64,000 nt of DNA. It comes from Haladaptatus sp. ZSTT2 (lineage in GTDB: Archaea; Halobacteriota; Halobacteria; Halobacteriales; Halococcaceae). A program made the position numbers and the translations under genes. The stretch spans positions 620,001-684,000 of the forward strand of contig NZ_JBAMHQ010000001.1 of the NCBI RefSeq assembly GCF_037081775.1. Direction: 5' to 3'. The notes under the pieces are model-generated. The model was given only the letters and a program-made list of their open reading frames with translations, ran no database searches and was not told the origin of the DNA. Positions 1 through 8,828 of the stretch are shown piece after piece. How positions within the stretch are numbered: the first letter of the stretch is position 1; each line of letters opens with the position of its first letter.

Positions 1-244
1 TCGGGCAGATGTACGCCCAGTCGAAATACGGTTGGTCGCGGGTGGCGAGGTCGCCGGCTTCGTTCACCGGAACGAGGTCGGGATTACCGTTTGCAGCCGC
101 GTTGTCGCCGAAACACGAGACCATGTTGATGGCGTTCGGGAGCGGGGCAGCGGCCCGTCCGGTCACGTCTTTCACCTCATAGAACCCGCGGTCGAACTCG
201 GTCAACTCGACCTCTGATGCGTTGCGTGTGACGACGCCGAACAT
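1..244 (-). CDS. Conserved haloarchaeal protein, N-terminal part (cut by window start)
   Basis: An open frame on the minus strand starts with ATG at 242-244 and runs off the left edge after 81 codons without a stop. The protein begins MFGVVTRNASEVELTEFDRG, and the readable part has the acidic, codon-biased look of a haloarchaeal protein. There are several Cys/Asn/Gly-rich turns (VSCFGDNAAANGNPD). I do not recognise the family and see no signal peptide or membrane segment in the visible part. The start is plausible because no other in-frame ATG lies close by. Function unknown. Confidence 0.6.
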   Translation of the reverse strand, partial: MFGVVTRNASEVELTEFDRGFYEVKDVTGRAAAPLPNAINMVSCFGDNAAANGNPDLVPVNEAGDLATRDQPYFDWAYICP

Positions 245-294
245 ACAAGCGGCTAGTCCGGTACAGGGGTAAGTGATTCGAAAACGGTGGGCGA

Positions 295-369
295 CTACTT
301 CTTTGCGACGAGTTTGACGAGCAGTGCAACGGCGATGAGGGCGAACAGGAATTTGAATTTTCGGGCCAT
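295..369 (-). CDS. Very small membrane protein (24 aa)
   Basis: A 24-residue frame reads MARKFKFLFALIAVALLVKL plus VAKK: one hydrophobic helix flanked by lysines at both ends, a typical single-span micro-protein. It lies just upstream of the partial gene at 1-244 on the same strand. An AT-rich patch (revcomp of gagtaaaatt, 390-399) sits about 25 bases before the ATG, as expected for a leaderless or short-leader haloarchaeal mRNA. The longer 63-codon frame through it has a Ser/Thr/Ala-rich, unprotein-like extension, so the inner ATG is preferred. No function can be assigned. Confidence 0.45.
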   Translation of the reverse strand: MARKFKFLFALIAVALLVKLVAKK

Positions 370-427
370 GACAGTACGTTCGTTCGCCCAGAGTAAAATT
401 GTTCGGGCGACGGCCGCACTCGCCGCG

Positions 428-889
428 TTAGTCGTCGCTGATGTGTTCTGCGATGTTGTCCCGGACGATGGTCTCACAGTAGTCACAGCGAACCGCGTCG
501 TCGAGGACGGTAAAGCGCGTTTTCACCGGTTCGCGCTCGTTGGTGATACACGACGGGTTCGGGCATTCGAGAACGCCCTGTACGGAGTTCGGACGTTCGA
601 CGCGGTGTTTGCGTTGCACCTCGTAGTCGCGGATGATGTTGATGCTCGCCATCGGCGCAATGAGCGAGATAACATCCACTTCGTCTTGACTCAGCTCGCG
701 ACTTTCGACTTTCACGATGTCCTTGCGGCCGAGACGGTCTGACGGGACGTTCATCCCGACGCTCACGGCTTCGCCCGTCGAACCGTCGATGCCGAGGATG
801 GCGAGCACGTTCAGCGCCTGCCCGCCGGGGATGTGGTCGATGACGGTGCCGCTTTTAATCTTGCTGACGCGAAGTTCGTGGTCACTCAT
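428..889 (-). CDS. pyrI: Aspartate carbamoyltransferase regulatory chain PyrI
   Basis: Regulatory subunit of aspartate transcarbamoylase, which binds nucleotide effectors and holds catalytic trimers together in the first committed step of pyrimidine synthesis. The 153-residue length is normal. The N-terminal allosteric domain ([20 protein letters not shown], residues 9-28) is followed by a C-terminal zinc domain with all four Cys ligands: C109 and C114 in CPNPSC, C135 and C138 in CDYC. It overlaps the end of pyrB by 8 nt, so the two are one translationally coupled operon read from pyrB to pyrI. Confidence 0.97.
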   Translation of the reverse strand: MSDHELRVSKIKSGTVIDHIPGGQALNVLAILGIDGSTGEAVSVGMNVPSDRLGRKDIVKVESRELSQDEVDVISLIAPMASINIIRDYEVQRKHRVERPNSVQGVLECPNPSCITNEREPVKTRFTVLDDAVRCDYCETIVRDNIAEHISDD

Positions 890-1793
890 TGTCTAACATC
901 ATGTCGAGCAGCGCCATGCGGACGGGAATCCCGTTGTGGGCCTGCTCGAAATAGTTTGCAAAGTCTGTTCCATCAACGTCGGCCGCAATCTCGTCAACAC
1001 GGGGCAGCGGATGCATGACGATGAGGTCGTCGCTCGCCGCTTCGAGGAGTTCGGCGTCGATTTGGTACTGTCCGGCGACGGCGCGATACTCGCTCTCGTC
1101 GGGGAATCTTTCGCGCTGGATGCGCGTGACGTAGAGCACGTCCAAACTCGGGAGAATCTCGTCTAACTCGGTGTGCTCTTTGACGTTCGCTCCGGCTTCG
1201 TGGAGGTCGTAGCGCACCCGACGCGGGAGTTTCAGGCTGTCGGGGCTGATGAAGTGCTGGCTCGCATCGACCTGCGTGAGCGCGTTTGCGAGCGAGTGGA
1301 CGGTCCGCCCGTATTTGAGGTCGCCCATGATGCCCACGGTCAAATCGTCGAAGCCGACGTTCTTGCGGATGGTGTAGAGGTCGAGCAGCGTCTGGGTGGG
1401 GTGCTGGCCCGCGCCGTCTCCGGCGTTTACGAGCGGCACGTCCACGTACTCTGCGGCCATGGTCGCAGAGCCCTGACTCGGGTGGCGAAGCACGATGCCA
1501 TCTGCGTAGCCCTCGATGACGCGAACGGTGTCTGCGAGGGTTTCACCCTTCTTGACGCTTGAGGCTTCGACCGAGCCCATGTCGATAACGTCGCCTCCGA
1601 GGCGCTTCATCGCCGTCTCGAAACTGAGGCGCGTCCGGGTACTGGGTTCGTAAAAAAGCAGTGCGAGGAGTTTGTCGGTGTGTCGGTCGGCGAACGCCGC
1701 CGGATTTTCATCGATTTCGGCGGCATGGTCGAGGACGGCGTCGATGTCCGCCCGCGACAGTTGTTTCGCGCTGACGAGCTGGTCGGTCCACAT
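882..1793 (-). CDS. pyrB: Aspartate carbamoyltransferase catalytic chain PyrB
   Basis: Condenses carbamoyl phosphate and aspartate to carbamoyl aspartate in the cytoplasm. The 303-residue protein has the carbamoyl-phosphate loop STRTR (residues 51-55), the [10 protein letters not shown] segment (about 130) and the HPLPR motif (about 262) typical of ATCase. It is first in the pyrB-pyrI operon and diverges from the MinD-like gene, with 82 nt between the starts. Family membership and length leave little doubt. Confidence 0.97.
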   Translation of the reverse strand: MWTDQLVSAKQLSRADIDAVLDHAAEIDENPAAFADRHTDKLLALLFYEPSTRTRLSFETAMKRLGGDVIDMGSVEASSVKKGETLADTVRVIEGYADGIVLRHPSQGSATMAAEYVDVPLVNAGDGAGQHPTQTLLDLYTIRKNVGFDDLTVGIMGDLKYGRTVHSLANALTQVDASQHFISPDSLKLPRRVRYDLHEAGANVKEHTELDEILPSLDVLYVTRIQRERFPDESEYRAVAGQYQIDAELLEAASDDLIVMHPLPRVDEIAADVDGTDFANYFEQAHNGIPVRMALLDMMLDNE

Positions 1794-1875
1794 CGTTTAG
1801 AGGGCAGACGCCAGCACTCTTGAAACTCCCGACACTTGCCGAAGGTTCATGTACCATGGCGGGACCACCGACGCC

Positions 1876-2505
1876 ATGCTCGCCGTCGCCGGAGGCAAAG
1901 GAGGCTGTGGAAAGACAACGACAACGCTCGGGCTCGCGGGTGCGCTCGCTCGCGCCGAGCGCGAGGTGGTCGCCGTGGACGCAGACCGCGCGATGCCAAA
2001 TCTCCACGAGCTGGCGGGCGTGCCCCGCGACCCCGGCCTTCCGGCGCTCGACACCGCGTCGCTCGAAGCGGTGGGTCACGTCTACCCCGATAATCCTCGT
2101 GTCAGAATCGTCCCCGCTGGCGAACCGACGGCTGACTGTTCGCTCACACAGGCACTCACGAACCTTCCCGACACGCACCAAACACTCATCGACTGCCCTG
2201 CAGGAGCCGGGACTGCCGCGGCCGCGCCGCTTCGCATCGCAGACCGAACGCTGCTCGTCTCAACGCCCAACCCGGCGAGCCTCTGCGATGCGGTGAAAAC
2301 GGCGGCGATGGCGCGGGCGCTTTCGGCCCCGCCGATTGGTGTCGTACTCACGCGCTGTGAGACACCCCCCGCAGGCATCGGCCGGCTCTTTGACTGTACG
2401 TTACTCGGCTGTATCAGTCTCCAATCTGACAAGATATTCGAGAACCGCCAGACTGTAGTGGAGTTCGATACACTTCTTGGGCGAGGAGTCCTGGGGAACA
2501 TTTAA
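1876..2505 (+). CDS. MinD/ParA-family P-loop ATPase
   Basis: A SIMIBI-class ATPase with the deviant Walker A motif GGKGGCGKTTT at residues 6-16, including the signature lysine, and a later DCPAG segment matching the switch region. At about 209 residues it is short, close to a bare MinD/ParA domain, and I see no membrane-targeting helix at its C-terminus. An upstream in-frame ATG at 1849 would add nine unconserved residues, so MLAVAGGKGG is taken as the start. It is followed after 25 nt by the KaiC-like gene, suggesting one operon. The cargo (division, chromosome, chemotaxis or archaellum positioning) cannot be read from sequence. Confidence 0.85.
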   Translation: MLAVAGGKGGCGKTTTTLGLAGALARAEREVVAVDADRAMPNLHELAGVPRDPGLPALDTASLEAVGHVYPDNPRVRIVPAGEPTADCSLTQALTNLPDTHQTLIDCPAGAGTAAAAPLRIADRTLLVSTPNPASLCDAVKTAAMARALSAPPIGVVLTRCETPPAGIGRLFDCTLLGCISLQSDKIFENRQTVVEFDTLLGRGVLGNI

Positions 2506-2530
2506 TTCGATAGGGTCGCTACACGAACGT

Positions 2531-3157
2531 ATGTCGAAGCGTCTGCCAACAGGAATCGACGTGCTCGACCGGAAGCTCGGCGGGGGCATTCCGGCAGGGA
2601 GCATCGTCGCGCTGACCGCGCCACCGGCGAGTCAGGCAGAGCTGTTCCTGTACGAGCTAACCGCCGGACGGCGGACGCTGTATCTCACCCTCGACCGAAC
2701 CGAGCAGTCGGTCGCAGACAGCATCGTGGCCAGTTCTGCGCGCACCGGCAAGCCCACCATTCGCTACGTCTCCGGCGACGCGCCGCTCGACCGCGCAGCC
2801 CAGATGGTGAAAAGCCTGCCAGAGGAATCGAACCTCATCATCGACCCCATCAACATCTTAGAAGAGCAGGAAGCCCCACGCTACCGAAACTTCCTGAACG
2901 AGTTGCAAAACCACATCTACAACACGGGTGGACTCGCCGTCGTCCACGGGCTTGAGGGGCGAAACGTGCCCGCGTTGCGAGACACGACCGAGCACATGGT
3001 GGACGTGATTTTCCAACTCGAAACGAAGGTTCAAGGCGACCAAATCGTGAACAAGCTCGCCGTACCGAAGTTTCGCGGTGGGGCCGCACTCCCCGAAACC
3101 ATCAAGCTCCAGCTTTCAGAGCGCGTCGCTATCGACACCAGCCGCGACATCGCATAA
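2531..3157 (+). CDS. RecA/KaiC-like protein with degenerate Walker A (RAD55/HTR-like family)
   Basis: A 208-residue KaiC/RadA-superfamily protein. The N-terminal hallmark LPTGIDVLDRKLGGGIPAGS (residues 5-24) normally leads into GxxGxGKT, but here the following segment is LTAPPASQAELFLYEL, with no GKT lysine, so ATP hydrolysis is doubtful. The rest keeps the RecA fold pattern (RTLYLTLDRTEQS, NLIIDPINILEE). An upstream in-frame ATG at 2477 lies inside the previous gene; ATG 2531 fits the conserved N-terminus. It converges on the FKBP gene. Haloarchaeal relatives are annotated as HTR-like or RAD55-family proteins; the role is unknown and could be regulatory. Confidence 0.75.
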   Translation: MSKRLPTGIDVLDRKLGGGIPAGSIVALTAPPASQAELFLYELTAGRRTLYLTLDRTEQSVADSIVASSARTGKPTIRYVSGDAPLDRAAQMVKSLPEESNLIIDPINILEEQEAPRYRNFLNELQNHIYNTGGLAVVHGLEGRNVPALRDTTEHMVDVIFQLETKVQGDQIVNKLAVPKFRGGAALPETIKLQLSERVAIDTSRDIA

Positions 3158-3186
3158 GGCCGGGTTCTCTGTTTGATGCAAGATGC

Positions 3187-3231
3187 CACAGCCGCGGCTC
3201 ACTGGCTGGAAAATGGAAAAACGCGAGTGAC
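3187..3231 (-). terminator. Shared post-stop element after the FKBP gene (putative terminator)
   Basis: Read on the minus strand, 5 nt after the FKBP stop codon comes a U-rich run (GTTTTTCCATTTTC), an 8-nt spacer, then GAGCCGCGGCTGTG containing the perfect palindrome AGCCGCGGCT. Nearly the same arrangement follows ndk at 54308-54354. The U-tract position suits an archaeal transcription terminator; the palindrome may add structure or act on the convergent KaiC-like gene. Two-copy conservation is seen directly; the function is inferred. Confidence 0.5.
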
Positions 3232-4197
3232 TTATTCTTCGTCTAAGTCTTCGACGAGCTCTTCTGCGTCGATGTCGGCGTCTTCGAGCGCAGCTTCTAA
3301 GTCAGCGTCGCCTGCGCCGCCCATACCGCCCATCATACCGCCCATGCCGCCCATCATGCCGCCGGAGCCGTCGATGGTCTCCTGGATGATGACGCGGTCT
3401 AAGTCGAGGCGGTCCATGATCTGCTGAGCAATCTGCTGTTTCTGGAACATCCACTGCTGGTTGAACGCGAGCTGTGGCGTGGACTCGATGTAGAGGGTTT
3501 CCTTTTCGACGGTTTCGAGTTCCGTCTCAGGCTCTGCGTCCTCGTCGTCCTCATCGGACTCAACGACGACTTCCTCTTCGACTTCGTCCGTCTGAATCCA
3601 GAGGTTCAGGTCGGCGTCGAGGTACATGCCGAGCAGCCCCTGTGCCTGCTCCTCGCGGTCTTCGACAACGTCGAGCACTTCGTACTCGTACTCGATGTCC
3701 TCGCCTGCGAGTGGGTGGTTGAAGTCGACGCGAGCGCGCCCGCCGATGATGGTCTCGACGTGACCGTGCTGGCCGTCGATGTCGACGTGCCCACCGGGGT
3801 AGCGGTCGTCTTCGGGGATTTTCGAGGCCGCGACGGTGCGGACTTCGGACTCGTCGTACTCGCCGAAGGCTTCTGCGGCGGGGACAGTCACTTTGCCGGA
3901 GTCACCGACTTCGCCACCGATGATTGCCTCTTCGACTGCGGCGAAGATGTGGCCCGCACCGAGGACGATGGTCCGTGGGGCGAACTCGCCCTGGTCTGCG
4001 ACGCCCTCTTCCTCTGCGATTTCCTCATCGGTTGTGTCGACGAGCTGGCCGTTTTCGACGGTTCGGGCGGTGTAGGCGAGTTTGATGAAATCTCCGTCTT
4101 GGAGTCCGCCTTCCTCAGCCTCAGCCTCCTCCGCTTCGACTTCTTCTTCGACGTCTTCCGGTTGCTCGGCCTCCTCGGCCTGAGGTTCTTCACTCAT
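3232..4197 (-). CDS. FKBP-type peptidyl-prolyl isomerase (SlyD-like) with long acidic and Met-Gly tail
   Basis: Cytoplasmic prolyl isomerase/chaperone of 321 residues, longer than bacterial SlyD (about 200). The first 30 residues are almost all Glu/Ala. The FKBP domain follows (FIKLAYTARTVENGQLVDTT, then TIVLGAGHIFAAVEEAIIGG) with an inserted IF-like chaperone segment around GGHVDIDGQHGHVETIIGGR and the FNHPLAGEDIEYEYEVLDV return strand. A C-terminal domain of about 120 residues ends in GGMMGGMGGMMGGMGG, then an Asp/Glu tail. The domain order matches haloarchaeal two-domain FKBPs. It diverges from the CYTH gene. Confidence 0.9.
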   Translation of the reverse strand: MSEEPQAEEAEQPEDVEEEVEAEEAEAEEGGLQDGDFIKLAYTARTVENGQLVDTTDEEIAEEEGVADQGEFAPRTIVLGAGHIFAAVEEAIIGGEVGDSGKVTVPAAEAFGEYDESEVRTVAASKIPEDDRYPGGHVDIDGQHGHVETIIGGRARVDFNHPLAGEDIEYEYEVLDVVEDREEQAQGLLGMYLDADLNLWIQTDEVEEEVVVESDEDDEDAEPETELETVEKETLYIESTPQLAFNQQWMFQKQQIAQQIMDRLDLDRVIIQETIDGSGGMMGGMGGMMGGMGGAGDADLEAALEDADIDAEELVEDLDEE

Positions 4198-4290
4198 ACG
4201 TCAACGGACAGTCGTTGCACCCTTAAGAATCACGTTTCTCGCGCCCGACGGATACCCACGCTTTTTGGCGGGGAACCCCTGTCTCAGCCC

Positions 4291-4836
4291 ATGTACGAGG
4301 TCGAAGTCAAAGTTCGGGCGGCCCACGACGCCGTCCGCGAGAAACTCGCCACACTCGACGCGACGCCACTCCGCACTGTCACCCAGACGGACACGTACTA
4401 CAACGCACCCGACCGAGATTTTGCTGAGACCGACGAGGCCCTTCGCATCCGCCGAGAGCAGACTGACGACACCACTGTGGTGAAAGTGACCTACAAAGGC
4501 CCGCTCGTCGAAGCAGAGTCGAAGACGCGGGAGGAGGCAGAAACGGTGGTCGAAGACGGCGAGACGATGCATCGCATCCTCACCGGCCTCGGCTACGACG
4601 CGACCGCGACCGTCGAAAAGCGCCGCAAATTTTTCGCAATCGATGGCTACACCGTCACTCTCGATGACGTCACCGGCCTCGGCGAGTACGTCGAAGTCGA
4701 GACGGAAGTCGAGGAGGGCATCGAACCGGCCCGCAAAGGAGCCTACGAACTCCTGGAGAAACTCGGCCTCGACCCAGAAGTGCAGATTCGCACGTCGTAT
4801 CTCGGTTTGTTGCTCGAAGACAATAACCCAGAGTAA
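4291..4836 (+). CDS. CYTH-domain protein (class IV adenylate cyclase/ThTPase family)
   Basis: A 181-residue triphosphate tunnel enzyme. The ExExK metal/triphosphate motif opens the protein (MYEVEVKVRA: E3, E5, K7), and the barrel strands LRIRREQ, VKVTYKGP, VEKRRKFF and LGEYVEVETEV follow in the usual order. ATG 4291 places the motif at the N-terminus; the longer open frame upstream is only the antisense of the FKBP gene. Archaeal members are commonly named CyaB, but cAMP synthesis is not shown; thiamine triphosphatase or inorganic tripolyphosphatase activity is as likely. It precedes metK by 59 nt. Confidence 0.88.
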   Translation: MYEVEVKVRAAHDAVREKLATLDATPLRTVTQTDTYYNAPDRDFAETDEALRIRREQTDDTTVVKVTYKGPLVEAESKTREEAETVVEDGETMHRILTGLGYDATATVEKRRKFFAIDGYTVTLDDVTGLGEYVEVETEVEEGIEPARKGAYELLEKLGLDPEVQIRTSYLGLLLEDNNPE

Positions 4837-4895
4837 TTATTCACCGCGCTGAGGTTTTCGGAAGTTATAGAAACGCCCGAACAGAATGAAGGCCA

Positions 4896-6128
4896 ATGAC
4901 AGTACGCAATATTCGCGTCGAGCCGATTGACCGACGCGCAGTCGAAGACCAGGAGGTCGAGATTGTCGAGCGAAAGGGCATCGGCCACCCCGATTCTATC
5001 TGCGACGGCGTCGCTGAGGCGGTTTGCCAGGCGCTCGCCAACGAGTACTTAGAGCGTGTCGGGAAGGTGCTTCACTACAACACCGACGAGACGCAACTCG
5101 TGGCTGGTAACTCAGAGCCAAAATACGGGGGCGGCGAGGTCATGAACCCCATCTATCTGCTGATCGTGGGCCGTGCGACCAAGGAGTACACGTACGAGGA
5201 TGAGGATGGCGAAGAACAGACAATCCACATCCCAACCGAGAAAATCGCCCTCGGTGCGGCCCGCGACTATCTGTCTGCGCACTTCCCGGAAATCGACGTT
5301 GGCACGGACATTATCGTGGACGTAAAACTCGGTGAAGGCTCCGGTGACCTCCAATCTGTGTTCGGTGAGGAGGATGCAACCATCCCGATGGCCAACGACA
5401 CCTCCTTCGGCGTCGGCCACGCCCCCCTCTCTGAGACCGAGACCATCGTCTTAGAGACCGAACGTCACTTAAACGGCGTCTACGGCGCAGACCACCCCGA
5501 ACTCGGCCAAGACATCAAGGTGATGGGAAAGCGCGAGGACGACCACATCGACATCACCGTCGCCGCCGCGATGGTGGACAAATATCTCTCCGGCTTAGAC
5601 GACTACATCGAAGCGGTCGATAACGTCCGTGCGTACGTCACCGAACTCGCAAGCGAGTACACGGACCGCTCTGTCGAGGTGTACGTGAACACGGCTGACA
5701 ACTACGAGAAGGAGTCAGTCTACCTCACCGTCACCGGCACGTCCGCCGAGATGGGCGACGACGGCTCTGTTGGCCGCGGCAATCGCGCCAACGGCCTCAT
5801 CACGCCAAATCGCTCGATGTCGATGGAGGCAACCTCCGGGAAGAATCCGGTGAACCACATCGGGAAAATCTACAACCTCCTCAGCACGCAGATTGCAGAG
5901 GCCGTCGTCGCAGAGGTGCCCGGCATCCGCGACATGCGCATCCGCCTGCTGTCTCAGATTGGCCAGCCAATCGACCAACCACACGTCGCAGACGCCCGTC
6001 TGGTCACCGAGGAAGGCGTCGAACTCGAAACCATCGAAGACGACGTGAGTGAAATCATCGACCACCACCTCGCCAACGTGACCGACATCACGCGGCAGGT
6101 TATCGACGGCGAGCTGTCGACGTTCTGA
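4896..6128 (+). CDS. mat: S-adenosylmethionine synthetase, archaeal type
   Basis: Makes S-adenosylmethionine from methionine and ATP. The 410-residue protein matches the archaeal MAT family (about 400 aa), which is very divergent from bacterial Met[19 protein letters not shown] near residue 26, [11 protein letters not shown] in the middle and [20 protein letters not shown] near residue 290 carry the nucleotide and metal residues. A TATA-like ttatagaaa at about 4865-4874 lies 22 nt upstream of the ATG, suggesting a leaderless mRNA. Two core methionine synthase-like genes occur far away at 50978-53034. Confidence 0.96.
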   Translation: MTVRNIRVEPIDRRAVEDQEVEIVERKGIGHPDSICDGVAEAVCQALANEYLERVGKVLHYNTDETQLVAGNSEPKYGGGEVMNPIYLLIVGRATKEYTYEDEDGEEQTIHIPTEKIALGAARDYLSAHFPEIDVGTDIIVDVKLGEGSGDLQSVFGEEDATIPMANDTSFGVGHAPLSETETIVLETERHLNGVYGADHPELGQDIKVMGKREDDHIDITVAAAMVDKYLSGLDDYIEAVDNVRAYVTELASEYTDRSVEVYVNTADNYEKESVYLTVTGTSAEMGDDGSVGRGNRANGLITPNRSMSMEATSGKNPVNHIGKIYNLLSTQIAEAVVAEVPGIRDMRIRLLSQIGQPIDQPHVADARLVTEEGVELETIEDDVSEIIDHHLANVTDITRQVIDGELSTF

Positions 6129-6175
6129 GTTCTGAAGGCGATAGGCGTTTATTCGCCCACCAATCAATTTCTGCT

Positions 6176-7369
6176 ATGAATCCACCGGGAGCGGACACGG
6201 TTCTCGTCAGGTACGGCGATATGGGGGTAAAAAGTCCGCAGGTGCTCGGTCGCATGGAGCAGATGCTCTGTGACAACATCCAAGCACTGCTCGATGACCG
6301 AGACATTGTGGGGACGGTACGAAAAGAGCACTCTCGGCTCTTCATCGACACCACCGAAGCCGCGGTGGACGACGCCACCGACGCCGCGTGCGATGCGTTC
6401 GGCGTCGTCTCCGCAAGCCCCGTCACCATCACCGAGCCAACGATGGACGCGATGGAAGCGGCCGTCGTGGAAGCCTCGCGTGAAGTCTACACCGGCGGTG
6501 CGTTCGCCGTGAGTGCCCGTCGCGCCGGTGAGAAACACGAACACCCCTTCTCCTCTGAAGATATCGAACGACAGATTGGGGCGGCGGTCTGGGAAGCCAC
6601 CGAAGCCCGCTTCGAGCCGGAAGTTGACTTAGAACAGCCCGACTGCGAACTGTTCGTCGAGTGTCGCACAGACCACGCCTACGCCTACGTCGAAAAGCGC
6701 GCCGGGCCGGGTGGCCTCCCGCTTGGCACCCAAGACCCCGTCGTTGCGCTCATTTCTGGCGGGATTGACTCACCCGTCGCGGCGTGGGAACTCATGAAAC
6801 GCGGCTGTCCCATCATCCCCGTCTACTTCGATTTCGAGGAGTTCGGCGGCGTTGACCACCAAGCGCGCGTCATCGAAGCCGTCGAAACGCTCGCGCGCTA
6901 CGCGCCGAATTTCGACATGCGCCTGCGGATGGTTCCCGCCGGGAAGGTCGCCCGCATGCTCGTAGACGAACTCGACAACACGCGGATGCTCTCGCTTCGC
7001 CGGTTCATGTTCATGGTCGCAGAACACGTCGCTCGCGAGGAACACGCCGTGGGCATCGTCACGGGCGAGGCAATCGGCCAGAAGTCGAGTCAGACCGGCG
7101 CGAACCTCATGACCACGACGGCGGCTACGAGCCTTCCCGTCTATCGCCCGCTCGTCACCATGGACAAGCCAGAAATCGTCGAACGCGCGAAAGCACTCGG
7201 CACGTTCCACACCGCGAACATCCAAGCTGGGTGCAATCGCGTCGCGCCAAACCGACCAGAGACTCGTGCGAGCCTCGCACAGGTTGAGTCTGCAGAGCCT
7301 GCAAACCTTCCGGAACTGGCCGTCGAAGCCGCGAAGTCGGCAAAACGCGTCTATCCGCAAACAGCGTAA
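6176..7369 (+). CDS. thiI: tRNA 4-thiouridine sulfurtransferase ThiI
   Basis: Adenylates U8 of tRNA for sulfur insertion and, in some organisms, supplies sulfur for thiamine. The 397-residue chain has an N-terminal ferredoxin-like segment (LVRYGDMGVKSPQVLGRMEQ), a THUMP RNA-binding domain up to about residue 170, and a PP-loop ATP pyrophosphatase domain with SGGIDSPVAAWELMKRG. A GxxxGQKSSQT segment lies at about residue 300. The C-terminal rhodanese domain of E. coli ThiI is absent, as in most archaea, so the sulfur donor must differ. It lies 48 nt after the SAM synthetase gene and before the DUF5804 gene. Confidence 0.94.
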   Translation: MNPPGADTVLVRYGDMGVKSPQVLGRMEQMLCDNIQALLDDRDIVGTVRKEHSRLFIDTTEAAVDDATDAACDAFGVVSASPVTITEPTMDAMEAAVVEASREVYTGGAFAVSARRAGEKHEHPFSSEDIERQIGAAVWEATEARFEPEVDLEQPDCELFVECRTDHAYAYVEKRAGPGGLPLGTQDPVVALISGGIDSPVAAWELMKRGCPIIPVYFDFEEFGGVDHQARVIEAVETLARYAPNFDMRLRMVPAGKVARMLVDELDNTRMLSLRRFMFMVAEHVAREEHAVGIVTGEAIGQKSSQTGANLMTTTAATSLPVYRPLVTMDKPEIVERAKALGTFHTANIQAGCNRVAPNRPETRASLAQVESAEPANLPELAVEAAKSAKRVYPQTA

Positions 7370-7401
7370 TCGCTTTACGCCGCCGTCAATTCGTGTTCGG
7401 T

Positions 7402-7845
7402 ATGACGCAGGTGTGTATCGTCGGGTCGCCGGAGGTCGAGCTTCGGTACGAACTGCTGTCGCGGGACACCGCCCGCGAGGCACTCTCGACGTACCGACTG
7501 CACAAACCCTACGCCAACTCGATTGCTATCGATACGATTTCTCTTGGCGCGGCCGTCTCGTTGATGAACGACTTGAACTGGTATCTCGTCCGCTTTGCCC
7601 AGTTGACGCTCGTAAACGAGCCGAGCGTCGCCGAGGACGAGTGGCTCTCGCGGAAACTCGCCCGCGCCATCCGCGACGGATCCGTCAGCCGCGAGCAGTC
7701 TGCCGCGTTCGTCCACATCTACGGCGTGAAAGACGGCCAACTCACCGAACCGCTCGCCGTCGAACGCGACGGCACGCTCCCGGACTACGACCTTGCTGAG
7801 GTAGAAGAAACCGTCATCGTGCGCGTCACCGAAGCCGAATTTTAA
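7402..7845 (+). CDS. DUF5804 family protein
   Basis: A 147-residue haloarchaeal protein of unknown function, recognised by its beginning MTQVCIVGSPEVELRYELLS and the segments SLGAAVSLMNDLNWYLVRFA and EDEWLSRKLARAIRDG. There is no membrane segment or known catalytic motif. The ATG at 7402 is preferred over 7393 because the family begins at MTQV. The last codons overlap the stop of the convergent esterase gene by 4 nt. The family name comes from memory of haloarchaeal annotations. Confidence 0.7.
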   Translation: MTQVCIVGSPEVELRYELLSRDTAREALSTYRLHKPYANSIAIDTISLGAAVSLMNDLNWYLVRFAQLTLVNEPSVAEDEWLSRKLARAIRDGSVSREQSAAFVHIYGVKDGQLTEPLAVERDGTLPDYDLAEVEETVIVRVTEAEF

Positions 7846-8786
7846 CGCAGCCTCTCTCGAATCGCCGCCGACACCGTCTCGAATGCGTCGGCCGCCCGGT
7901 CTACGTCGTCTGCGAGGCTCAAAAAGCCGTGACACAGCGACGGTTCGTGATGGTGAGCGACATCAATATCTGCCTTGGTCAATTGGGCTGCATACGCAAA
8001 GCCGTCGTCGCGAAGCGGGTCGTGGCCGCCCGTGACGATGACAGCGGGCGCGAGGTTGTCAACTTCTGAGGTTGCGAGCGGCGCGACAAATGGGTGAAAG
8101 GCGTCGACTGGAGTCCTGAGATAGTGGTCGAAGTAGTGGCGCACGTCGGCGGTTTTGAGCAGCGGCCCGTCCGCGTTCTCGACGTATGAGCCACGGTCGA
8201 ACTGGGCACTGAGAATCGGGTAGAGCAGGGCGTGGACGGCGATGTCGTGGCCGTCTTCTCGCGCCCAGCGCACGACGGCGGCAGCGAGGTTGCCGCCCGA
8301 ACTGGAGCCAACGACGCCGACGCGTGTCGGGTCGCCGCCGAGCGTGTGGCCGAACGCGTTTGCCCACTCGAAGGCAGCGTAGGCGTCTTCTAACCCCGCG
8401 GGAAACGAGTGTTCGGGCGCGAGGCGATAGTCCACAGAAACGACGAGTGCGCCGACGCGGGCGGCGAGATTCCGACACAGGTCGTCGGCCGAATCGAGCG
8501 TTCCCATCGCCCAGAGCCCACCGTGGTAGAAGACGAGAATCGGTGGGGCTTCTGCGGCTGTGGTGGGGTGGTAGGCGCGAATCGGAATCGAACCACTCCC
8601 GTCTCGTCGGTCGATACCGAACGCCTCGATGCGCGCGACTTTGGGGCCGCCACCCGCAGAGAACAGGTCGTCTTCGAGTTGGCGAGCGGCGTCGACGGAG
8701 AGCGCGTGCCACGGCGGGATGCCCATCGCGTCGATATCTGCGAGCACCTCGACCAGTTGTGAATCGAGGGCGGTTCGTCTGGACAT
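7842..8786 (-). CDS. Alpha/beta hydrolase, hormone-sensitive-lipase (HSL) type esterase
   Basis: A 314-residue carboxylesterase-like protein. The oxyanion motif reads FYHGGLWAMG (HGG type), the nucleophile elbow GSSSGG replaces the usual GDSAGG (Ser in the third position), and late segments HDPLRDDGFAYA and HHEPSLCHGFLSL supply the catalytic Asp and His. There is no signal peptide, so it is intracellular. The substrate is unknown; HSL family members usually cut short-chain esters or deacylate drugs. It lies tail to tail with the DUF5804 gene, with cysK 42 nt upstream on the same strand. Confidence 0.88.
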   Translation of the reverse strand: MSRRTALDSQLVEVLADIDAMGIPPWHALSVDAARQLEDDLFSAGGGPKVARIEAFGIDRRDGSGSIPIRAYHPTTAAEAPPILVFYHGGLWAMGTLDSADDLCRNLAARVGALVVSVDYRLAPEHSFPAGLEDAYAAFEWANAFGHTLGGDPTRVGVVGSSSGGNLAAAVVRWAREDGHDIAVHALLYPILSAQFDRGSYVENADGPLLKTADVRHYFDHYLRTPVDAFHPFVAPLATSEVDNLAPAVIVTGGHDPLRDDGFAYAAQLTKADIDVAHHHEPSLCHGFLSLADDVDRAADAFETVSAAIRERLR

Positions 8787-8828
8787 GCGCGAACCGACAA
8801 AGGGTGACAGTGTAAACGTGACGGCAGG

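Noticed and set aside
882-889. 8-nt overlap of pyrI and pyrB as a possible frameshift
   Set aside because: Both proteins are full length with all motifs; overlap is normal translational coupling.
3304-3363. Short tandem DNA repeat (GCC/CAT-rich) in the FKBP gene
   Set aside because: It simply encodes the Gly-Gly-Met protein repeat; not a CRISPR or satellite.
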